The notes beneath the pieces were generated by a model. The model saw only the letters and a list, made by a program, of their open reading frames with translations. It searched no databases and had not been told where the DNA came from. Below, piece by piece: positions 58,730 through 64,000 of a stretch of DNA of 64,000 nucleotides. The DNA comes from Collinsella aerofaciens (lineage in GTDB: Bacteria > Actinomycetota > Coriobacteriia > Coriobacteriales > Coriobacteriaceae), in assembly GCF_015548375.1 (NCBI RefSeq), contig NZ_JADMWW010000004.1:62001-126000 (forward strand), in the 5' to 3' direction. The first letter of the stretch is position 1. Every line of letters begins with the position of its first letter. Position numbers and translations under genes: made by a program.

Positions 58730-59863
58730 CTACTCCCGGTAGGGCACCCGGTCGCGCATCACGGCGTATATCGCCCTGAGCCGCTTCCTCGCGACGGCCT
58801 TGAGCGCCCGCCCGTGCCCCATGCCCCGCGCCCTGCAGGCCCGGTAGTACTCGCCGTAGCGCCCCGAGGACCTCACCAGGCTGTTGCACGAGAAGATCAG
58901 CAGGGACTTGAGCCTCGCGTCGCCGCGCCTGGACGCCCTGACCGACCTCACCGACGTGCCGGAGCTCCTCACCCTCGGGGCTATGCCGCAGTACGAGGCC
59001 AGGTGGTCGTGGTCCGGGAACCTCCCGATGTCGACCGACACCGCGAGCTGCGCCGCGGTCCTCGGGCCGATGCCGGGCACGGTGAGCAGGCACGCGTAGG
59101 TCTCGTCGCCCTCGAGCAGCGCCGCCGTCTCGGCCTCGAGGGCCCCGGCCTCGTCGAGGGCCTCCGATATCCGGGCGGCCAGGAACCTGACCTGCCTGTT
59201 CTCGGCCTCGACGAGCGCCGGCGGGGGCGCGGTGGAGGCGGCCGCGGCCTCCCCGGCGGCCTCGGCCCGCGGGCCCCCGGCCCCGGAGCGGGCGATCCCC
59301 CACGCCCCGCCGAACCCGGCGAGCAGCTCCAGCCACCGCCGGTCCGACAGGTCGACCGCGGCCTCGAGGGCCGGGCAGGACTCGAGCAGCACCGCGCGCA
59401 GGCGGTTCTTGTCCCTGGTCGCGCAGGCGACGACGTGGTCGCGCTGCGACGAGAGGGCGCGGGCGGCCTCGAGGGCCTCGCCGCGGCCCGGGACCCCCGA
59501 CAGGGAGTCCGGCACGCCCAGGGCGGTCCGCGCGATCACCGCGGCGTCGCGCTCGTCGGTCTTGGCCTCGCCGGCGAACAGGCCCGCGGCGCGGCTGGCG
59601 GCGAGGCCGGGCAGGTAGGCGACCCCGAGCCCCGCGGCGCGGGCCCGCCTCACGGCGAGGGACCCTATGTTGCGGAACTGGTCGACGACGACGAGCGTGC
59701 CGGCGGGCGCGGAGGCGAACAGCGCGTCGAGCTCGGCCTCCCTGTTGCGGACGGGGGCGCTGTCCAGCACCTCCCCGTCGCGGTCGATCAGGCAGGCCCA
59801 GTGCGATGACTTGCCGACGTCCAGGCCGAGCACGGCCGCGGGTCTGGTGGATGGCGCTTTCAC
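58730..59863 (-). CDS. IS110-family transposase (DEDD recombinase)
   Basis: A 377-residue recombinase. The RuvC-like domain begins VLGLDVGKSSHWACLIDRDG (first Asp), then LVVVDQFRNIGSLAVRRARA and AKTDERDAAVIARTA (the later acidic pair). The C-terminal Transposase_20 part has LLTVPGIGPRTAAQLAVSVD, DHLASYCGIAPRVRSSGTSV with the serine, and ARLKSLLIFSCNSLV. VVDQ instead of the usual E motif is like actinobacterial IS117-type members. GTG 59863 follows GGAAGGA on the minus strand; the frame is open further upstream through the RNA region but has no start signal. Confidence 0.92.
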   Translation of the reverse strand: MKAPSTRPAAVLGLDVGKSSHWACLIDRDGEVLDSAPVRNREAELDALFASAPAGTLVVVDQFRNIGSLAVRRARAAGLGVAYLPGLAASRAAGLFAGEAKTDERDAAVIARTALGVPDSLSGVPGRGEALEAARALSSQRDHVVACATRDKNRLRAVLLESCPALEAAVDLSDRRWLELLAGFGGAWGIARSGAGGPRAEAAGEAAAASTAPPPALVEAENRQVRFLAARISEALDEAGALEAETAALLEGDETYACLLTVPGIGPRTAAQLAVSVDIGRFPDHDHLASYCGIAPRVRSSGTSVRSVRASRRGDARLKSLLIFSCNSLVRSSGRYGEYYRACRARGMGHGRALKAVARKRLRAIYAVMRDRVPYRE

Positions 59864-59904
59864 GGTGGTATCCTTCCGGTAGTCGTTCGACCGGATGGCC
59901 TCCC

Positions 59905-60100
59905 CCTCGGCACTCACATTACCAGCCGCGGCACCTGCCCGGCACTTTCCTATCAGCCGTCGGGGGCGGCGCGCCCCGCGCCGGCAGCACCCAACTGGCC
60001 CTCTCGGGGGCAGGGACGTTCGGCCGTGCGCGGGCGCCCGGTCGGCGGCCCGTTCTGGGCGCGCCTCAATCGTAGCCCGAGACGGTCCCGGGCTGACAAT
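59905..60100 (-). ncRNA. Predicted bridge RNA of the IS110 element
   Basis: The non-coding end upstream of the transposase gene contains, in RNA order: GAACGUCC (complement of 60014-60021), a hairpin (59995-60013), UUGGG (59994-59990); then AUAGGAA (59953-59947), a GC-rich spacer, and GUAAUG (59922-59917). The first pair fits the two target flanks and the second pair fits the two element ends. This is the layout of target- and donor-binding loops in IS621-type bridge RNA. The exact RNA ends are not known. Confidence 0.65.
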
Positions 60101-60112
60101 TTCGACTGTAAT

Positions 60113-60290
60113 GGACGTTCTTAAATGACTAGTCAAGCGGGACACCCTTGGCACTTGGGGACGTTCCTTATGTGCCGGCCTTTTAGGAGCGTCCCCAAGT
60201 GCCGGCAGATTGGGACAGTCTTTCTTGCCAAACGTTAAAGACTGTCCCCAACGACTAGTCATTTAAGAACGTCCCCAATGACTAGATAGC
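60113..60290. repeat. Cluster of REP-like palindromes
   Basis: It starts with the right half of the target repeat (GGACGTTCTTAAATGACTAG). Next are GGCACTTGGGGACGTTCCT and AGGAGCGTCCCCAAGTGCC, inverted, then GGGACAGTCTTT / AAAGACTGTCCC, and a whole GACTAGTCATTTAAGAACGT CCCCAATGACTAG unit at 60256-60288. Confidence 0.78.
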
Positions 60291-60324
60291 AAAACGCCCG
60301 TCGGCGGTGGTGCCGGCGGGCGTT
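60291..60324 (-). terminator. Rho-independent terminator of galM
   Basis: AACGCCCGTCGGC pairs with GCCGGCGGGCGTT; on the minus strand a TTTT follows. Confidence 0.82.
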
Positions 60325-60350
60325 GCTGTGCAATATGTTGCATTGTGGGC

Positions 60351-61403
60351 TTAGTGCCTCATAAAGTGGTACTCGATCACATTGCTGTAGGGGTGACCCG
60401 GGCCCACAATGCCCTGCGGGAACAACGGCTGGTGCGGCGTGTCGGGGTACATCTCGGCCTCGAGAGCAAAGCCGGCGCCCCAGCCATAGTTAGCATCGTC
60501 CTTGGCGTGCTCGTCGCCCAGCCAGTTGCCGGTGTAGAGCTGCACGCCCGGTGCGGTGGTGTAGTAGTCCAGCTCGCGGCCGGTCCACATCTCCTCGACG
60601 TGCATCGCGCGGCGGAGATTGCGGCCGTACTGATAGCCATCGATGCACAGACAGTGATCGTAGCCACGGGCCTGCTTAATCTGCGGGTCGTCGGCCTCCA
60701 TGCCGGGAGCGACGGGGCGCAGCTCGCGAAAGTCAAACGGTGTTCCCTCGACCGGAGCGATCTCGCCGGTGGGGATATTCTGCTCGTTGATGGGCAGGTA
60801 GTGGGCAGCGTTGGCAACAAAGAAGTGCTCGCAGTCCATGCCGGCGTTATGGCCGGCAAGGTTAAAGTATGTGTGGTTGGTCATGGACACGTAGGTGGCG
60901 CGGTCGCTCTCGCAGCCATACTCGATGCGAAAGACGCCGGTGCGTGTAACGGTAAACACGGCCGTAAAGGTGCGTTTGCCGGGAAGGCCCAGTTCGCCAT
61001 CCTCAAGCGAGGTGGTCATGCGCACGGCGTTGTGAGTCTCGTCGAGCTCAACGTCCCACACGCGTTTATGCAGACCGTGCTCAAGATTGCTGTGCAGGTT
61101 GTTGGCGCCCTCGTTGGCGGGCATATGCCAGTCCGTACCGTCGATGGTGATCGTGGCGCCCGCGGTGCGGTTTGCCACGGGGCCGATGGTCGCGCCAAAG
61201 CAGGCGGGGTTGTCAAAGTAATCCTCGAGCTTATCGAAGCCCAGCACCACATCGCGCACGTTGCCGGGAATGTCGGGCACGTCGATACCAAGCACGGTGG
61301 CGCCATAGTCCATAATGCGAACGCAGATCTCGGGCCCGTTGAGGGTGTAACGATGAACGGGGGTACCGCACGGCGCGGTGCCGAAAAGCTCGGAAGTGAT
61401 CAT
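60351..61403 (-). CDS. galM: Aldose 1-epimerase (galactose mutarotase)
   Basis: A 350-residue beta-sandwich enzyme. It has VRIMDYGATVLGIDVPDIPG, GPVANRTAGATITIDG, NNLHSNLEHGLHKRVWDVE, then SMTNHTYFNLAGH with the catalytic His and a C-terminal block with PQGIVGPGHPYSNVIEY. It converts alpha- and beta-anomers of galactose or glucose. ATG 61403 follows TAGGAA on the minus strand; ATG 61463 would add 20 residues. It is divergent from the DeoR regulator, which may control it. Confidence 0.93.
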   Translation of the reverse strand: MITSELFGTAPCGTPVHRYTLNGPEICVRIMDYGATVLGIDVPDIPGNVRDVVLGFDKLEDYFDNPACFGATIGPVANRTAGATITIDGTDWHMPANEGANNLHSNLEHGLHKRVWDVELDETHNAVRMTTSLEDGELGLPGKRTFTAVFTVTRTGVFRIEYGCESDRATYVSMTNHTYFNLAGHNAGMDCEHFFVANAAHYLPINEQNIPTGEIAPVEGTPFDFRELRPVAPGMEADDPQIKQARGYDHCLCIDGYQYGRNLRRAMHVEEMWTGRELDYYTTAPGVQLYTGNWLGDEHAKDDANYGWGAGFALEAEMYPDTPHQPLFPQGIVGPGHPYSNVIEYHFMRH

Positions 61404-61607
61404 TTGGTTCCTAACATCGAGGTATTTCCGACAAACTGTAGCGCGAACAGGCGAGATTATCACTACACCCCACTAAAGCAGGGGGTATTTTTCTCAAAAA
61501 AGTGATGATTGGAGCTGTGCGGGCGTTCATTTTGACGCGCACGAGTCTGATACAATTTGTTCGTTACTGTTTGAATTGACGCAAGCATGGAACAGCGAGG
61601 ACTCATC

Positions 61608-62372
61608 GTGATTAAAGCGGAGCGACAGGATAAGGTTCGTCAGTTGCTCGAGGAGCAGGGCACGGTCTCGGTCAAGGAGATTTCGGATGCGTTGGGTGTC
61701 TCGGACATGACGATTCGTCGCGACCTTGAGGAACTTGCGAACCTGGGCGAGATCGAGCGCGTGCACGGTGGAGCCCGTAGTGCGCAGGGTCGCCCCCACG
61801 CTATGCTGCGCCATGAGTATTCGCACAGCGAAAAGCGCACCAAGCATGCCGAGGAAAAGCTGCAGATCGCGCGCCGTGCTGTGGAGCTTATCGAGGAGGG
61901 CTCGACCATCTTTTTGGGTACGGGCACCACGGTTGAGCAGATGGCCTCGATGCTGCCGGCGTTTCGCCTGCGCATCGTGACTAATTCGCTTTCGGTGTTT
62001 AACCTGCTCGAGGCGCGCGAAGATTGCGACCTGTGCCTCGTGGGCGGTATGTACCGTCGCCGCACCGCCGCTTTTGTGGGGCCAACGGCTGAGGATACCC
62101 TGCGTGCGCTGGGCATCGATGCGGCGTTTATCGGCGCCAACGGCATCTTGGACGGTGACGTATCTACGTCCAACATGGACGAGGGCCGTATCCAGCAGCT
62201 CGCTTTTAGCAAAGCAGACTCGCGCTATCTGATCGCCGACTCCAGCAAGATCGGCAAGCGCGACTTCTACACCTTCTGCCGCCTGGACAGCCTGGACGCC
62301 GTAGTGTGCGAGCCGAGCATCTCCGCCGAGGACCGTGCCGCCATCGAGGAGCACGCGCAGGTCATCTGCTAG
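61608..62372 (+). CDS. DeoR-family transcriptional regulator
   Basis: A 254-residue regulator. The DeoR helix-turn-helix is VSVKEISDALGVSDMTIRRD, followed by LEELANLGEIERVHGGARS. The sugar-phosphate sensor domain has IFLGTGTTVEQMASML, VTNSLSVFNLLEAREDCDLC and FVGPTAEDTLRALGIDAAFI. GTG 61608 follows GCGAGGA and gives the usual MIKAERQDKV start; ATG 61587 has no ribosome site. It probably senses a sugar phosphate and may act on galM or distant sugar genes. Its stop abuts that of the next gene. Confidence 0.92.
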   Translation: MIKAERQDKVRQLLEEQGTVSVKEISDALGVSDMTIRRDLEELANLGEIERVHGGARSAQGRPHAMLRHEYSHSEKRTKHAEEKLQIARRAVELIEEGSTIFLGTGTTVEQMASMLPAFRLRIVTNSLSVFNLLEAREDCDLCLVGGMYRRRTAAFVGPTAEDTLRALGIDAAFIGANGILDGDVSTSNMDEGRIQQLAFSKADSRYLIADSSKIGKRDFYTFCRLDSLDAVVCEPSISAEDRAAIEEHAQVIC

Positions 62373-63629
62373 CTAGCGCAGCAGGCGATACTTCTGTCCC
62401 CTGCCGGTGCCTTCAACTGTCGCCAGGCCTGTCTCAACGAGTTTTTTGAGGATGCGATTGAGCTTCGAGCGGCTGAAGCTAACTTTGGCTGCAAGCTCAC
62501 CTGTCGATTGAGGATGTGCGCTACTCAACAGTTCGAATACGATAAGTTCGTCGCCTTTGAGCCCCGGGTTATCCATGAGCAGGGGAAGTGTGACCACAAT
62601 GGCGTTATCCGAAACTTGAAACCGGGGCTTTCTGACGCTGTCCTTATAGGTGTCGCGAATTCGCATGATGCCCGTTCCAAAGGCTTCGATAAGACCCAGG
62701 CGCAAAAAGACTTCGGCAAGAATACGATTGCGTCTAACGGATAGCATGTCGGACAGGTATTCATCGACAGTCATGCTTGCTGGCAAGCCGCCGGGCGAGG
62801 CGACTTCCACGCGGTCGTCGAACATCGAGATGCGAATGTGCGCGGGTACATCCCAAGTCCTGTGAACGATTGCATTGGTAATGGCCTCGCGGAATGCTTC
62901 GAGCGGAATGAGCTCCTTGCGGACCCGCTCCATTCCCTTGATCTCTTCGTAACAGTACTGAGTTTCAAATAGTTCAAGAGCGCCGTCAATCTCCGTTAAA
63001 ACCGATGCATGTTCGAGAGTTTTGCGCTGCTTAATGAGATTGATGGTGTCGCCAAACACCGCCATGTCGATACCTGGGAAATCGTTCTCGTCCGCGAGCA
63101 GTTCTGCCGCGTTGTTGTAGGTTCCGGTCTCATCGAGCAGGCCGAGGGTTTTGAGAGTATCGGTTGTGAATGACTGAAGTGAGAGCTTTGCTTTTAGGCG
63201 ATTCTCTAAAACGGTGAAAGATAGATCTTGCTTGCTTGCCGGGAGCTGTTCAAAGGAGAGGTTTTGACCCTCGAGTACAAGACGCGAAAGCCCTAGGGTG
63301 TCAACTGGTATGGTCGCGGTGTCATTGCGCTTGTATGCCTTCGAGCGGTATAGGTAAGGCTTCGATCTGCCGGGAAAGACCGTAAGCTCTACGGTTGCAT
63401 CGGACTCGTTGATTTTTAGGGAGTAATCGGGCTGGGGGATGATCGAATCGTTAATCTTGTTTTCGATATCCAGACAGGTCTGCTTGAGGTCATCGAGGCC
63501 AACGGCTTCTCCGTCGTCGTTAATTCCAAATAGCACGCGTCCTCCCGTGCCATTTGCATAAGCGGAGACGGTTTTAAGGAACGAATTGGTGACGCATTCC
63601 TTGAATTCAAGATCTTTGGATTCTTGCAT
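62373..63629 (-). CDS. AlbA_2 (Schlafen-like) domain regulator with ATPase-like and winged-helix parts
   Basis: A 418-residue protein. The N-terminal AlbA_2 DNA-binding domain has ESKDLEFKECVTNSFLKTVS and YANGTGGRVLFGINDDGEAV. The middle part (FREAITNAIVHRTWDVPAHI, DDRVEVASPGGLPASMTVDE, GFGTGI-like EAFGTGIMRIRDTY) matches the HATPase_c_4 region of the so-called RecG-like regulators. The end SFSRSKLNRILKKLVETGLA is a winged helix. Role unknown; probably a transcription regulator. An array of TGACRYG boxes lies just upstream, suggesting self-control. Stops of this gene and the DeoR gene touch. Confidence 0.85.
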   Translation of the reverse strand: MQESKDLEFKECVTNSFLKTVSAYANGTGGRVLFGINDDGEAVGLDDLKQTCLDIENKINDSIIPQPDYSLKINESDATVELTVFPGRSKPYLYRSKAYKRNDTATIPVDTLGLSRLVLEGQNLSFEQLPASKQDLSFTVLENRLKAKLSLQSFTTDTLKTLGLLDETGTYNNAAELLADENDFPGIDMAVFGDTINLIKQRKTLEHASVLTEIDGALELFETQYCYEEIKGMERVRKELIPLEAFREAITNAIVHRTWDVPAHIRISMFDDRVEVASPGGLPASMTVDEYLSDMLSVRRNRILAEVFLRLGLIEAFGTGIMRIRDTYKDSVRKPRFQVSDNAIVVTLPLLMDNPGLKGDELIVFELLSSAHPQSTGELAAKVSFSRSKLNRILKKLVETGLATVEGTGRGQKYRLLR

Positions 63630-63666
63630 CGTGTTGCTCCGTTTCGCTTCAATTTGACGTGAGAAA

Positions 63667-63764
63667 TGACACGTAAAATTTTACACGTCATTTTGCATGT
63701 CAAAAATATGACACGAAAAAATTTGCGTGTCATTTTGCGTGTCAAAGTGACGTGAAATGACACG
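63667..63764. promoter_or_regulatory. Operator array: eight TGACRYG half-sites
   Basis: Half-sites lie at 63667-63673, 63684-63690, 63696-63702, 63709-63715, 63726-63732, 63738-63744, 63748-63754 and 63758-63764, in both directions. TGCGTGTCA and TGACACGCA at 63736-63766 form a perfect 9-bp inverted pair. The array starts 38 bases before the AlbA_2 gene. Confidence 0.72.
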
Positions 63765-63854
63765 CAAACGTGGACGCAGTGACGTTCTGCGGGCAAACGA
63801 AGTTTGCGGGCCTGTGATTTGGCTGAGCTGGCACACCGGATTCTCTCGCATAGC

Positions 63855-63907
63855 CGAACGGGCTTTCGGTGTCATATCAGCACCAAATGATACCGAAAGC
63901 CCGTTCG
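63855..63907. repeat. Palindrome with perfect 16-bp arms
   Basis: CGAACGGGCTTTCGGT and ACCGAAAGCCCGTTCG flank a 21-base centre. There is no U-run, so it is a repeat or cruciform rather than a normal terminator. Confidence 0.65.
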
Positions 63908-64000
63908 TGATACCGAAAACTTGAGGCTGTGCTCCATAGCTGATTGGATAGTTTGGATTCCACCATCCGATTGTCTCGATCTGTAACAGTTAGGGGAGAA

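Larger units (their letters stand above)
58701..60112 (-). mobile_element. IS110-family insertion sequence inserted in a REP-like repeat
   Basis: About 1412 bp. It carries one DEDD-type transposase gene and a 249-base non-coding end before it. The flanks are the two halves of the TAGTCATTGGGG...ACGTTCTTAAATGACTA repeat, which marks both boundaries to within a few bases. There are no terminal inverted repeats, as expected for IS110. It is richer in GC than its surroundings. Confidence 0.85.
63630..64000. other. Intergenic region at the right edge
   Basis: It carries the operator array 63667-63764 and a 53-base palindrome 63855-63907. No gene was recognised to the window end. Confidence 0.55.

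Noticed and set aside
59864-60262. An N-terminal extension of the IS110 transposase
   Set aside because: The frame is open to 60262 but runs through the predicted bridge RNA and past the element boundary into the flanking repeat; GTG 59863 has a good ribosome site.
61532-61556. A promoter TTGACG...TACAAT before the DeoR gene
   Set aside because: The spacing is only 13 bases, too short for a sigma-A promoter.
63667-63764. A CRISPR array
   Set aside because: The repeats are only 7 bases, in both directions and closely packed, without equal spacers; they fit protein-binding half-sites. No other CRISPR-like array was seen.

Overview
The window reads as chromosome of a high-GC, anaerobic, sugar-fermenting actinomycetote of the class Coriobacteriia, most probably a gut Collinsella-like organism. 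This placement is an inference from gene content and style: several PTS sugar transporters, hypAB, a Mn-dependent pyrophosphatase, a DegV protein, an amino-sugar locus, strong GC codon bias and many small palindromic intergenic repeats. No 16S gene or other marker is present to prove it.

Layout. 1-4.7 kb: metallophosphoesterase fragment, gluQ, a DUF2207 membrane protein and a GNAT acetyltransferase. 4.9-14.5 kb: purH, an unknown gene, a Bce-like two-component system, a universal stress protein, uppP and a PcrA-type helicase. 14.8-21.7 kb: manA and a GntR regulator divergent from a cellobiose/beta-glucoside cluster (GH1 phospho-glucosidase, PTS IIC, IIB, IIA, ROK kinase). 21.8-38.7 kb: housekeeping genes ppaC, nhaA, an aminotransferase, a STAS protein, tatAB-tatC, hypA-hypB, an archaeal-style type IA topoisomerase, a zinc-ribbon membrane protein, tmk-holB-ricT and comF, followed by a nuclease-like gene. 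39-47 kb: solute-binding lipoprotein with a long leader, hpf, degV, and an operon of a dehydrogenase with a His/Cys tail, a membrane protein, a HEAT-like protein and an isocitrate dehydrogenase, then a membrane-anchored extracytoplasmic protein.

47.1-58.7 kb is an amino-sugar island. It holds a mannose-family PTS (IIA, YajC, IIB, IIC, IID), a NagR/DasR-type GntR regulator, an AgaS-type isomerase/deaminase, NagA, a flavodoxin, an aldose-epimerase-like protein, a PfkB sugar-phosphate kinase, a remnant of a second nagA, a YhcH protein, tRNA-Thr(CGU) and an orphan IIB with Tyr in place of the phospho-histidine. A shared palindrome (ACTGGTTACTACCAGA and a close variant) lies before both the PTS operon and agaS, which fits control by the GntR gene between them. 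The likely flow is PTS import of a phosphorylated N-acetyl-hexosamine, NagA deacetylation, AgaS isomerisation/deamination and PfkB phosphorylation into glycolysis.

58.7-60.1 kb is an IS110-family element inserted into a copy of a dispersed REP-like palindrome. Its 249-bp non-coding end contains short segments matching both target flanks and both element ends, in the order expected for target-binding and donor-binding loops of a bridge RNA. This is the most interesting signal in the window. The right end holds galM divergent from a DeoR regulator, and an AlbA_2-type regulator gene behind an eight-half-site TGACRYG operator array. No CRISPR array, rRNA or prophage was seen.
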